From Verrucomicrobiota bacterium (GTDB lineage Bacteria; Verrucomicrobiota; Verrucomicrobiia; Limisphaerales; J093): DNA of 45,339 bases. The notes below the pieces were generated by a model, which was not told where the DNA came from, ran no database searches, and worked only from the letters and a program-made list of their open reading frames with translations. Shown here in pieces: positions 26,140-34,404 of the stretch (the first letter of the stretch is position 1; each line of letters begins with the position of its first letter). The stretch is taken from assembly GCA_012517065.1 (NCBI GenBank), contig JAAYVR010000004.1, forward strand, positions 1 through 45,339. The letters run 5' to 3'. Both the position numbers and the translations under genes were made by a program.

Positions 26140-27690
26140 TCATCTCACGGTTCCCAAGATGCGCGCTGCTGCTGCAGGGTCGGTACCGCTTGTCAGTTGC
26201 AATGCTTTGCGAATCTGACGGCCCAGCGGCCAGCCGAGCCTTGTCAGGTCTTGACGGTACAGAACCTTTGGCGTGCCGTCGCACATGTCGATCACAAATT
26301 TCACTCTGCGAAATCCCCGCCCGTAGTGTCCCACAGCAGCAATGTCCGCAGTGTACTGATAACTTCTGCTTGTGATGTAAGGACCAGCCTGAATCGCACT
26401 TTGGCGGTCAAGAACGTTTGCCACCCATGCAACAGACCGCAGATTGGCCGGGTTGCTGATCCGGTAAGAAACAAGTGCCGGCGCCATGTTGCTGCCAATC
26501 CCCGGCAGGCAAGCAAGAACAGCCTCCGAGGCGGTGTTCACATTCACAAGGCCGGGCATGTAACTGCTGTTCGTGGTGGCGATGTAATCCGCCACCTGAG
26601 CGAACTCATCTTCCGTCATGCCACTGATCAAGTAAAACTCGAGCGGACTTCCGAAACTTGGCGTGGGTGTGGGCTGTTGCGCTGGTTGGCCGCCGGGTTG
26701 GCCCCCTTGGCCGCGCCCGCCACCCTGTTGGCCCGGCTGGGCGCTGCCGAGTCCGACGTTAAGGAGTATTTCGTTGGCGCGTGTTGTGCCAAAGCGCTGC
26801 TGAAGCAATGTCGCGAGTTCGGTCTGGGCATTGGTGCTGGTGACATCAATTCGCTGTGTGCCGTCAAGGGCGGTGTTGGGTTCCCTGCTCCATATTGTCA
26901 GGTACTCGAACAACCCGGGGTCGAGACGTCCGTCAGCGTTGTCTGGCGGGGCGTTGGCGTCACCGTCGTTTTCGTTGAACTCGAGAACGCCGTTCATGTT
27001 CATGTCTTCGCCGTAGAGGACGGAGTTGGTCATTCCATATACAAGCCGGAGTTCTTCAACGGTCTCGAATGGCGCCTGTTTGCATCGGTATGGCGGGATG
27101 AAGTGCAAATAAATCTCTGGTGGAACACCAACTTCGAGGTTGGTCTGCGAAGCGTCGCGCCACGTGACTATGTTGGCAGCCAGATCAGGGGTCATCCTCG
27201 GCAGGCATTCGAGCATGGCTGCAGTGGCGGTGTTTAGATTCAGCTTGCTTGATTCATCCACCAGACCAAATGAGAGGTAGTCCGGCCCTGTTTGGATGAT
27301 GTTGGTGTTGCGTCCGATGACCCAGAACATTGCGTTGCCAACCTGAACAGCAGCCTGCTGGTAGCTCAGGAGATCGGGCAGTGAAGCACTGTTGGTCTGA
27401 ACCGTTGCGAGCAGATTTGTCAGATAACGCAAAGCACCTTCGATTGCCTGTTCTGCTTCGATTCCTGCCACGTAGTTGTCCGCTGCCCGGTATTCGGTGT
27501 AAGCCGATTGCGCAAAGTAAAGAGCCAATGCCACCAGCCCAAAGGCAATCCAAAGAACTATCACCAACACAGAACCACGCTCGCGATTCTTGGACGTCGC
27601 AAGACCAGCGGGCACACCCGGACCACAGACGGGCAGGGCCGCCCGGGCGGGCAGGCTGCAGGAATTGTTCTGTTGGACGATTCCCGTCAT
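26140..27690 (-). CDS. gspK: GspK minor pseudopilin
   Basis: The start is ATG 27690, overlapping the gspJ stop (ATGA). The 516-residue product has a long leader ending RERG before the hydrophobic helix SVLVIVLWIAFGLVALALYF, typical of GspK, which lacks Glu at +5. Family motifs follow: LVDESSKLNLNTA, LRLVYGMTNS and, later, LVNVNTASEAVLACLPGIGS (helix-hairpin-helix-like), spread over the usual long GspK body. A Gln/Gly-rich insert (GQQGGGRGQGGQPGGQPAQQ) lies in the middle. GspK caps the pseudopilus tip with GspI and GspJ, whose genes precede it. Confidence 0.88.
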   Translation of the reverse strand: MTGIVQQNNSCSLPARAALPVCGPGVPAGLATSKNRERGSVLVIVLWIAFGLVALALYFAQSAYTEYRAADNYVAGIEAEQAIEGALRYLTNLLATVQTNSASLPDLLSYQQAAVQVGNAMFWVIGRNTNIIQTGPDYLSFGLVDESSKLNLNTATAAMLECLPRMTPDLAANIVTWRDASQTNLEVGVPPEIYLHFIPPYRCKQAPFETVEELRLVYGMTNSVLYGEDMNMNGVLEFNENDGDANAPPDNADGRLDPGLFEYLTIWSREPNTALDGTQRIDVTSTNAQTELATLLQQRFGTTRANEILLNVGLGSAQPGQQGGGRGQGGQPGGQPAQQPTPTPSFGSPLEFYLISGMTEDEFAQVADYIATTNSSYMPGLVNVNTASEAVLACLPGIGSNMAPALVSYRISNPANLRSVAWVANVLDRQSAIQAGPYITSRSYQYTADIAAVGHYGRGFRRVKFVIDMCDGTPKVLYRQDLTRLGWPLGRQIRKALQLTSGTDPAAAARILGTVR

Positions 27691-28571
27691 GAGCTGGATT
27701 GTGCAGTCTGGTTGGTTTGGCTTGTTTGATTGGTCTGCGACTGAACGTAGATTGGCACCACAAGCTCGATTGGCGCCGGCGGTGTCAGGCGTTTCTCGCT
27801 GCCGGTGAGTTGGATGAGCACCTTGATCGCCAGCGGCAGCGAATTGGTCATCTGGGTCGAGTCCCAGTATGTTTGCCACTGCAACCCGTCGTAATAAAGA
27901 AATGCAAAGGTTTCAACACCGCTCAAGAGACGCTCCTGCGCCGGGTATTCGGGCACATCGGCCGGCAGCAGATTTCGAGTGACACATCTGACCAGGTCTT
28001 TCCCGGGCGCGCCGTTTGTTGATTCCATCAAGACATAACTGACCTGCTGTATGTCGGGCCACGGCAGGTTGTCATCGATGCTGCCCGTGGTTGTGTAAAA
28101 GAACGGGCTGGATTCGATTGCATCAACAAGCGGGATGGCGGTCAACAGCGAGCTACCAGATGCTGCAGAACCCCCTGAAGACCCCGCCGTGCTATAACCT
28201 GACGAAGCCGGCGACAACCCCATCAACGGACTCTGCAAACTACCCGAAAGTGTCCCGCCCGGCGGAACAATATTCGCAATATCCATCTTCATCAGCGTCA
28301 GCGCGCGTTGCAATGGAGCCAGTTTATCCAGTGCTTCCGCAGATTTGTTTCTGAGCCTCAGCGCACTGTAGAACACCACATTGATGGCCAGCAGAACAAT
28401 TGCAAACACGGCCACAGCTATCAGCAACTCGAGCAACGTAAAACCTCGCGCTGCCCGGCCGAAACGCTGTGGCTTGAACCGTCTTCCTGCAAACCCAGGG
28501 CAATACGCGGACACCCGCGCCGTTCTCTCAGCGAAAACGGTCGCTTTCGGCTGCGCCGCGATGTGTGACAT
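27687..28571 (-). CDS. gspJ: GspJ minor pseudopilin
   Basis: I start it at ATG 28571, 5 bp after the gspI stop; the open frame upstream only shadows gspI. 294 residues with a 43-residue basic leader, a prepilin cleavage site ARG/FTLLELL (Glu at +5) and the helix LIAVAVFAIVLLAINVVFYS. GspJ-type C-terminal features include CVTRNLLPADVPEYPAQERL and VETFAFLYYDGLQWQTYWDS. A low-complexity Gly/Ser insert (about 120-145) is unusual. It overlaps gspK by ATGA. It forms the tip complex with GspI and GspK. Confidence 0.85.
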   Translation of the reverse strand: MSHIAAQPKATVFAERTARVSAYCPGFAGRRFKPQRFGRAARGFTLLELLIAVAVFAIVLLAINVVFYSALRLRNKSAEALDKLAPLQRALTLMKMDIANIVPPGGTLSGSLQSPLMGLSPASSGYSTAGSSGGSAASGSSLLTAIPLVDAIESSPFFYTTTGSIDDNLPWPDIQQVSYVLMESTNGAPGKDLVRCVTRNLLPADVPEYPAQERLLSGVETFAFLYYDGLQWQTYWDSTQMTNSLPLAIKVLIQLTGSEKRLTPPAPIELVVPIYVQSQTNQTSQTNQTAQSSS

Positions 28572-28576
28572 TGGTT

Positions 28577-29041
28577 TCACAACAACGTTCCCGGGGCTAC
28601 GAGTGTGCTCAGTTGGACAGAATAATCCTGCCCTTGAACTGCAAATGACACCTCGACAGTGAGTATTTGCATCGTGACAGTCTGCAGTCCGGTCGAGTAT
28701 TGCGTCCAAAAATCCAGCTTTGACCTGTACCTGTACTGCAGGTCGCCTTCTTCGACGACACCGGTTTGGGCGGCACTGCTGGTCCGGGTTTGGCCTGTCA
28801 CTATCATCTCGTTCAAAAGCCGCTCTGCGATCCTCGTCGCCACAGTTTTGCGTTGGGCAACGGTGCTCGCGCGGCTGGCCACAAGCACACCCTGAACAGA
28901 CACCGGTATCACGATGGCCATGAACAGCAATGCAGCCAACACCTCGGCCAGCGTGAACCCGGCGCAACGGCGACGGAGGTCCTGCAGCCTCAGACCGGAG
29001 TTAACGCGCAACTTGTTGGAGTTGGTTTGTCTGAATTTCAT
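28577..29041 (-). CDS. gspI: GspI minor pseudopilin
   Basis: 154 residues; prepilin leader with cleavage at CAG/FTLAEVLAALLF (Gly28/Phe29, Glu at +5) and a hydrophobic helix to about residue 52. GspI-like QRKTVATRIAERLLNEMI follows. The gene overlaps the end of gspH by 41 bp (29001-29041), in a different frame. Confidence 0.85.
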   Translation of the reverse strand: MKFRQTNSNKLRVNSGLRLQDLRRRCAGFTLAEVLAALLFMAIVIPVSVQGVLVASRASTVAQRKTVATRIAERLLNEMIVTGQTRTSSAAQTGVVEEGDLQYRYRSKLDFWTQYSTGLQTVTMQILTVEVSFAVQGQDYSVQLSTLVAPGTLL

Positions 29042-29600
29042 AGCCGATGCGATTCTGCGATGCAGCTATGCAAACAGTTTGGTTTTCCTTTGTCTGCCGA
29101 ATCAGGATGCGGTCCGGACTTGTCTCGCTCAGATAACCGTCCGGGAGAAAACATATTACCCGCTGGCCGGTCCGGATTGGCGGTGCCATGGTCCAAAAAT
29201 TGGTCTGGATGATGGCTTGAGACTGTGGCAGCTCGATCTCGAGGGTGGGATCGACCGTGTACTGAAGAGCAAGCGGGTCCTCTTCGACGTATCCCGTTTG
29301 GGCTCTTAGTCCGTAAACCTTCTGCGCAGTGTCAATCCAAAGTATCATCGGAATCCCTTCGCTGGCGGCTCGACTCTGACCGTATCTTGTCAGGGCAAGG
29401 AACCTCCGCGCTTCGTGGTCAATTACCCGTCCCCGGAAGAACCGGGACAGTGAAGGCGCAGCATACCCCAGCACAACCACCAGCAAAGCCATGACCAGTA
29501 TCAGCTCGATGAGTGTGAACCCGGCGTGATACGGCTTTTCACGGTTGCGATGCCTGAGTTGGAGTTTGCCAGTTGGTAATGTCATCTTCGGTGCCTTCAC
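29001..29600 (-). CDS. gspH: GspH minor pseudopilin
   Basis: 199 residues (or 194 from ATG 29585); cleavage site HAG/FTLIELILVMALL with Glu at +5, then a helix to about residue 50. The GspH-type globular domain contains ARRFLALTRYGQSRAASEGI, a conserved feature of this family, and an IRTGQRVICFLPDGYLSET strand pair. It overlaps gspG at its start and gspI at its end. GspH links the minor tip complex to the main GspG shaft. Confidence 0.85.
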   Translation of the reverse strand: MKAPKMTLPTGKLQLRHRNREKPYHAGFTLIELILVMALLVVVLGYAAPSLSRFFRGRVIDHEARRFLALTRYGQSRAASEGIPMILWIDTAQKVYGLRAQTGYVEEDPLALQYTVDPTLEIELPQSQAIIQTNFWTMAPPIRTGQRVICFLPDGYLSETSPDRILIRQTKENQTVCIAASQNRIGYEIQTNQLQQVAR

Positions 29601-30021
29601 GTCCGTCCGGTCCCATCGAACTCAGATCATAGCCGTTTGGGTTGTGCCGGCCGGGATAAACATAGATGTAAGCGTTTTTCCATGGATCAAGTGGCACGGC
29701 CCCGTCTAGGTACGGCCCATGCCAGTTCTGCGCGTCGCGCGGCTGTTCAACAAGGTCTTGGAGGCTCTTTGGATACGACCCGTTATCCACCTCATACGCA
29801 TTCAGAGCGGTCTTGAACGTGCTGATTTGTGTCAGAGCCGCTGTCTTTCGCGCGCGCTCGGATGTGCCCGCAAAACGCGGAAGAACCAATGCCGCCAGCG
29901 TCCCCAGGATCACCAGTACTAGCAATAGCTCGACAAGTGTGAAGCCAGCAGACCGCCGCCGATGATTTGAACCGTGCGTTAGTGTTCGGACAATGATTGT
30001 TTCTGAACGGTGTGTGTTCAT
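29539..30021 (-). CDS. gspG: GspG major pseudopilin
   Basis: 160 residues; cleavage site SAG/FTLVELLLVLVIL (Gly26/Phe27, Glu at +5). The strongly conserved GspG region WHGPYLDGAVPLDPWKNAYI and YVYPGRHNPNGYDLSSMGPD follows, ending with GREGTEDDITNW. The acidic loop is the calcium site of GspG proteins. This is the shaft subunit of the pseudopilus. Its ATG overlaps the gspF stop (30018-30021), and its 3' end overlaps gspH by up to 62 bp. Confidence 0.93.
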   Translation of the reverse strand: MNTHRSETIIVRTLTHGSNHRRRSAGFTLVELLLVLVILGTLAALVLPRFAGTSERARKTAALTQISTFKTALNAYEVDNGSYPKSLQDLVEQPRDAQNWHGPYLDGAVPLDPWKNAYIYVYPGRHNPNGYDLSSMGPDGREGTEDDITNWQTPTQASQP

Positions 30022-31271
30022 TTTATGTACTGTTGGAGAGTGAATATCGGGATAACCATTCCGATGAAAATTGTGCCGATGAAACCTGCAATGAAAAACA
30101 GCATGACCGGTTCAGCAAGAGCAACCGCCGTCTTCAGCCGACGGTCCAACTCTGACTCGGTCACATCCGATATCCGAACCAGCTCCTGGTCAAGCTTGCC
30201 GCTTTCCTCCGCCACGGAAATCATTTCCAGAACCGAGCCCGGGAAAAGCATGGGACACTCAGCAAGGCTGGCACCCAGCGCCTTGCCTTCTTTGACGTGG
30301 TCGATGGCACTGCTGACAGCATCGACCAGAATCTGATTCCCTATTGACCGTCTGGCAACATTGAGACCGTTGATCAACGGAACCCCGGCGCTCAGCAACG
30401 TTCCCAGCATCCTGCAAAAGCGCGCCATCGCATACTGTGCGACAAGTGTCCCAAGTACCGGCAGCTTCAATATCACGCCCTCCCATGTGCGACGTCCGGT
30501 GGGCGAAACCATCCAGCTCCTCACCAGGTACGCTGCCACCACCAAACCCGCAACAACCATCGGACCGTACAGACGAATCGTGTCGCTGACACCCACAATA
30601 ATTCTGGTTATCAACGGCAACTGCGCGCCAAACCCGGCGAAAATGACCTGGAATTTCGGGATGAAGAAGACCAATAGGAACGTAAGCACACCCAACGCCA
30701 GCACCAACAGTATCGACGGGTACAGCAACGCGGTCATCACCTTCGTCCGCAGCTCTTTCTCGCGCGACTGAAAATCCGCAATCTGGCTCAATACAAGGTC
30801 GAGAAATCCGCCGGTCTCGCCAGCTTCAACCATCGCAACATAGACACGCGGGAACGTGTCGGGCGATTTGGCCATTGCATCGGCAAGCGACATGCCGTCC
30901 ACAACCAGGTCATGAATTTCTTTCCATTTTGCGCGCGCTGCCGGGTCGGATGTCTCCTTCTGAAGTATGACGAGTGCGCGGCTCAAGGGCACCCCGGCAG
31001 CCAACAAACTCGAGAGCAGGCGGGTGAAATTCTCGAGCATTCTTGGCGAAACACGCCGCGGACTTCCAAGTGACAGCGCGAACGGTTTGCCTGACCCGTT
31101 TGTTGGCGCCTTTTGAGCTGCGGGCTTGCCGTTGCCGCGTTCGACAAGACTGATCGGACGCAATCGCCGGCTTTCCATCTGCCGGAACGCCTCCTGCCGC
31201 CCGCTGGCTTCGAGCTCGCCTTCGGTGATCACACCGTCAGGCTGAAGTGCTTTGTATTTGAAGACTGGCAT
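30018..31271 (-). CDS. gspF: GspF inner-membrane platform protein
   Basis: 417 residues with two T2SSF domains (about 82-205 and 285-405). The first has FTRLLSSLLAAGVPLSRALV and MVEAGETGGFLDLVLSQIAD, the second MARFCRMLGTLLSAGVPLIN and VAEESGKLDQELVRISDVTE. Hydrophobic helices follow at about 180-200, 225-245 and 385-410. These are the standard GspF/PilC motifs. It starts 12 bp after the gspE stop and ends overlapping gspG. It is the hub around which the GspE ATPase turns. Confidence 0.93.
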   Translation of the reverse strand: MPVFKYKALQPDGVITEGELEASGRQEAFRQMESRRLRPISLVERGNGKPAAQKAPTNGSGKPFALSLGSPRRVSPRMLENFTRLLSSLLAAGVPLSRALVILQKETSDPAARAKWKEIHDLVVDGMSLADAMAKSPDTFPRVYVAMVEAGETGGFLDLVLSQIADFQSREKELRTKVMTALLYPSILLVLALGVLTFLLVFFIPKFQVIFAGFGAQLPLITRIIVGVSDTIRLYGPMVVAGLVVAAYLVRSWMVSPTGRRTWEGVILKLPVLGTLVAQYAMARFCRMLGTLLSAGVPLINGLNVARRSIGNQILVDAVSSAIDHVKEGKALGASLAECPMLFPGSVLEMISVAEESGKLDQELVRISDVTESELDRRLKTAVALAEPVMLFFIAGFIGTIFIGMVIPIFTLQQYIK

Positions 31272-31283
31272 GGGCGCGTCAGT

Positions 31284-33053
31284 TTAGCGGCGGACGGGCG
31301 AAACTGGTGACGGGCCGGCTGCCTCTGCAACAGCCGCTGGACTCCGGGGGACCGTGGACCAAGCGACTTCTTTTGCCGTTGTCACGCTCAACACTTCCTC
31401 GACGGTTGTAATGCCGAGTCTGACAAGCCGCCATCCGTCCTCAGCCAAAGTGCGCATCCCGGCACGGCGCGCTGCCTCGCGAAGTTTGTCTGCAGAAGCG
31501 CTTTTGAGGATCAACTCGCGAACCTCGTCATTAATGTCCATCCATTCGAATATGGCGTGTCTGTCGAAAAACCCGGTTTGCCTGCACTCGCGGCAACCGA
31601 CAGCCTTGTAAATGACTGCGTTGGGCGGGATGCCAACCTGTTCTTTGAAAGCCTGCGCTGCGGGTGATTTGTCTTCCTCTTTGCAGTGGCGGCAGAGCAC
31701 ACGAACAAGCCGCTGGGCCAGCACAGCTTCGAGCGAGGAAGACACCAGGTACGGTTCAACGCCCATATCGACAAGACGCGTCAAAGCGCCCGGCGCGTCG
31801 TTGGTGTGCAAAGTCGAAAACACAAGATGACCCGTCAGCGACGCCTGCACGGCAATTTGAGCCGTCTCGGTATCACGAATCTCACCAACAAGAATCACGT
31901 CAGGGTCGTGCCGGAGGATTGACCTGAGACCGCGCGCAAAGGTCAGCCCAGCCTTTTCAGAAACCTGAATCTGATTCACGCCTTTGAGCTGGTACTCGAC
32001 CGGGTCTTCAATGGTTATTATTTTCCGGTCTGAATCGTTGATTTCGCTCAGCGCGGTGTAAAGCGTCGAGGTTTTCCCACTGCCTGTGGGTCCGGTGACA
32101 AGAATGATGCCATGAGGGAGCTGCAACACCCGCTGGAAAGAGGCAAGAACACGCTCGTCCATTCCCAGTTCACGCATGCCTCTGAGAGTCGCGTTTTGGC
32201 GGAGGAGCCGCAGCACAACCGCCTCACCATGGATCATCGGAATGACCGAAACACGGATGTCAACCTCAGCTTCGTCGATCCGGACCTTGATTCGGCCGTC
32301 TTGCGGGAGACGCTTTTCCGCGATGTTGAGGTGACTGAGAATCTTGATGCGCGAGACTATGGCTGGCTGGAACCGCTTAAGCTGTGCCGGAACGGGCACG
32401 TCCTGCAAAACGCCGTCAATTCGGTATCTGATGCGAAATTCGTCTTCGAATGGCTCGAGGTGTATGTCCGACGCACGCAGTTCAATCGCGTCTCTGAGCA
32501 CCTGATTGACAAACCTGATGATCGAGGCGTCTTCGGCGGCAACATCAAGGTTGGTGTCTTCTTCCTGTCCCTCATCGACGACCTCGATTGGCGATTCCTC
32601 GTCGAGGGTGTCGATCGTGTCAGCGCCAACACCGAGGCGCTTCTTCATTTCGCGCTGGATGGCCTCGCTCGGCGCAAGAACAGGACGAAGTTTGAGCCCG
32701 GTCAGATTGCGCAGCGTGTCCAGGCCTTGCGTGTCAAAAAGCCGGCTTGTAGCAACCTCGACGATCCCATCCACCCGCCGCAGTGGAAGAAGCTCGTCCC
32801 TGAGCAACAGACGCGCCGGGAAAAGTGAAAGCACTTCTTTGTCCGGTTCGACGTCTTCGAGCGAAGTGTAAGGAAGACCGTATTCCTTTGCCAGCCAGCG
32901 CAAAACGTCTTCTTCAGACTGAATTGGCGCGGCCCCGGGGACGGCTTGTCGGCGCGCGAGCGTGCGAGCGTCCATGGCGGATAATTGCCGGGCAGCAACC
33001 ATCCGATCCAGCAGCTCATTTAACGCCGTGTCTGTATTTTCGTTCCCGTTCAT
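31284..33053 (-). CDS. gspE: GspE/PilB secretion ATPase
   Basis: 589 residues from ATG 33053 (a TTG at 33065 would add four). N-terminal MshEN-like region (about 15-140), then the T2SSE ATPase with LRASDIHLEPF, Walker A GPTGSGKT (325-332 counted from the TTG), the Asp box, Walker B ILVGEIRD (391-398) and the His box (GHLVFSTLHTND). Zinc-knuckle cysteines are C458/C461 and C491/C494 (CRHC, CREC). All catalytic motifs are intact. It lies 50 bp after the first gene of the operon and 12 bp before gspF. It powers pseudopilus assembly at the inner membrane. Confidence 0.95.
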   Translation of the reverse strand: MNGNENTDTALNELLDRMVAARQLSAMDARTLARRQAVPGAAPIQSEEDVLRWLAKEYGLPYTSLEDVEPDKEVLSLFPARLLLRDELLPLRRVDGIVEVATSRLFDTQGLDTLRNLTGLKLRPVLAPSEAIQREMKKRLGVGADTIDTLDEESPIEVVDEGQEEDTNLDVAAEDASIIRFVNQVLRDAIELRASDIHLEPFEDEFRIRYRIDGVLQDVPVPAQLKRFQPAIVSRIKILSHLNIAEKRLPQDGRIKVRIDEAEVDIRVSVIPMIHGEAVVLRLLRQNATLRGMRELGMDERVLASFQRVLQLPHGIILVTGPTGSGKTSTLYTALSEINDSDRKIITIEDPVEYQLKGVNQIQVSEKAGLTFARGLRSILRHDPDVILVGEIRDTETAQIAVQASLTGHLVFSTLHTNDAPGALTRLVDMGVEPYLVSSSLEAVLAQRLVRVLCRHCKEEDKSPAAQAFKEQVGIPPNAVIYKAVGCRECRQTGFFDRHAIFEWMDINDEVRELILKSASADKLREAARRAGMRTLAEDGWRLVRLGITTVEEVLSVTTAKEVAWSTVPRSPAAVAEAAGPSPVSPVRR

Positions 33054-33103
33054 GGGCCGCGCCAAAACCAGTTGTGAATGTAACCAACAGGATTGCTTGA
33101 ACT

Positions 33104-33676
33104 TTACTCCGCTGAAAGCATCCCGTCCAAAACCAACTGCGCCTCCTGACGAACGGTCAGCACCGCTTTCAGGTCTTTCTCAGCTTGAGCGAGCTTGGCT
33201 CTCCTGTCCTTTACTGCATTGCGATAAGCCTCGAGTTTCTGCTTGATCTCGGCCGCTGGTGCATTGGACTCGATCGCGTTCCGCAGTGCTTCTGCCTCGG
33301 GCATCGGGGTGGCACCAAATCGAGCCCTCCGATCCTGTGCTTGATCGCCCTGCTGGCCCCCTCTCTGGCCGGGACCGCGGCCAAACATGCCCATCCCCAT
33401 CCCGCCGAAACCGACGTCACGGCGAGCTTCCATCACCTTTGTAAGGCGTTGTTCGATAACCTTCCACTCCGCGTCGTCCTTGACACCCAGACGTTCACGC
33501 GTTCGTTCCATCATGCGTTGCCGCATCTGTTCGGGGTCGAAAGCAGGGCGGTCGCCTCTGTCACCACGACCCTGTCCACCTTGTTGGGCCATCGCCGTGG
33601 TAGTTGTCAAACCGATTAGCAGCGCCACGCCGCCAATCGCCAGTGTTTTCATCCATCGATTCATACTTATTTTCAT
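33104..33676 (-). CDS. Small secreted Gly/Met-rich protein at the head of the secretion operon
   Basis: The start is ATG 33676 (or 33664). About 190 residues: signal peptide (TLAIGGVALLIGLTTTTAMA), Gly/Arg/Gln-rich start, then helical RMMERTRERLGVKDDAEWKV, a GFGGMGMGMFGRGPGQRGG low-complexity loop, and two more helices with the repeated pattern RNAIESNAPAAEIKQKLEAY and RRAKLAQAEKDLKAVLTVRQ. Its size and helical layout recall CpxP/Spy-type periplasmic proteins, but the LTxxQ motif is not clearly present, so that is only a guess. It is the first gene after the sigma-54 promoter. Confidence 0.65.
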   Translation of the reverse strand: MKISMNRWMKTLAIGGVALLIGLTTTTAMAQQGGQGRGDRGDRPAFDPEQMRQRMMERTRERLGVKDDAEWKVIEQRLTKVMEARRDVGFGGMGMGMFGRGPGQRGGQQGDQAQDRRARFGATPMPEAEALRNAIESNAPAAEIKQKLEAYRNAVKDRRAKLAQAEKDLKAVLTVRQEAQLVLDGMLSAE

Positions 33677-33754
33677 TTTTGTGTGTTTGCTTGGTTCTTT
33701 GGGGCAGCCGTCAGACTCACGATTAGCACGCCGACGCGCGTCCCGCCGCCCAGT

Positions 33755-33771
33755 GTGCAATTGGCGTGCCA
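33755..33771 (-). promoter_or_regulatory. Sigma-54 promoter upstream of the secretion operon
   Basis: Read on the minus strand, the sequence is TGGCACGCCAATTGCAC. This equals the sigma-54 consensus TGGCACG-N4-TTGC with the -24 GG and -12 GC at the correct spacing. Transcription would start near 33745, about 70 bp before the ATG of the first gene. The operon encodes an NtrC-type activator (17395-18780), so the promoter and its activator are physically linked. Confidence 0.75.
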
Positions 33772-33844
33772 AACCCGCTTTTGCCCCTCCCAGCCTGCGC
33801 GACGCCTCTCAAATGTGCAGAAGCTGCGCTGGTTTGGGTTGCAA

Positions 33845-33863
33845 CTGCGCATTTCCTGCGCAG
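33845..33863. promoter_or_regulatory. Inverted repeat upstream of the sigma-54 promoter
   Basis: CTGCGCA-TTTCC-TGCGCAG is a perfect 7-bp inverted repeat about 75-90 bp upstream of the -24 element. That is a normal place for an NtrC-type activator site, so it is a candidate enhancer. It could also be a chance palindrome. Confidence 0.4.
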
Positions 33864-33960
33864 ATTCGCCGAACGCGCGGATTGCGCAATGCCCCACAGA
33901 TGCTCCCCCGTTCCAATCCTCGGCCCCTGAACTTGGTGCAGAAACCCCGCGCATGCCGAC

Positions 33961-34126
33961 ATGGGGACAGACACGTTGTTCGCGCATAAACACAAAGCGG
34001 CAGCAAGCTGCCGCACTCCAAGCGCCTCGCGCCTACCAACGCCCACTGCATCCGCGGCAGCGCGTTAGAAACCATCGGGATCAGCGGCGAGATCGAATGA
34101 GGCCATATGGGGACAGACACGTAGTT
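33961..34126. repeat. Repeat C, copy C1
   Basis: Begins ATGGGGACAGACACG, then GCGGCAGCAAGCTGCCGC (hairpin), CCAACGCCCACTGCATCCGC, GCGCGTTAGAAACCATCGGG, and closes with a second ATGGGGACAGACACG at 34107. Copies C2 (34954) and C3 (35095) follow the same order. ATGGGGACAGACAC ends occur in DNA next to REP-associated transposases in other bacteria; that link is from general knowledge, and no such transposase is present here. Confidence 0.8.
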
Positions 34127-34207
34127 GGCTGGGAGCGCCGCAGTCCGCACCTTGGCGCAGGCGCGAACCGCTGGGGTACCACAATCAGGACCAGAAAGCT
34201 TTCACTT

Positions 34208-34365
34208 TTCCGCGTAAACGCGGAACTCTGACAGCGATAGGTTGCTCTGCGCATTAGGCGATGCCACGCCCGCGGCCGCTAGAGTCCCGCCTTTAGGCGG
34301 CTTTGAAACGAGCATTCATCGAGCAGAAATACCTCTGAACGTTGTACGTTGAGCGTTGCACGTTG
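34208..34365. repeat. Composite element: two palindromes plus a half heptamer hairpin
   Basis: In order: TTCCGCGTAAACGCGGAA (34208), GAGTCCCGCCTTTAGGCGG (about 34281), then GCATTCATCGAGCAGAAATA, CCTCTGAACGTTGTACGTTG and AGCGTTGCACGTTG. The second half is the reverse complement of 45065-45147 with a few changes. Only one arm of the heptamer hairpin is present here. Confidence 0.7.
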
Positions 34366-34404
34366 GAGGTTCTCAAATACTTAATCGTCGGAAAACGTGC
34401 ATGA

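Noticed and set aside
25666-27237. 523-residue plus-strand open frame
   Set aside because: Long but antisense to the PilM-PilN fusion and gspK, both with strong family motifs; no domain of its own.
33673-34231. Several 100-180-residue frames on both strands
   Set aside because: They run through the promoter region and repeat C; conservation with copies C2/C3 is at DNA level, and frames are not kept.
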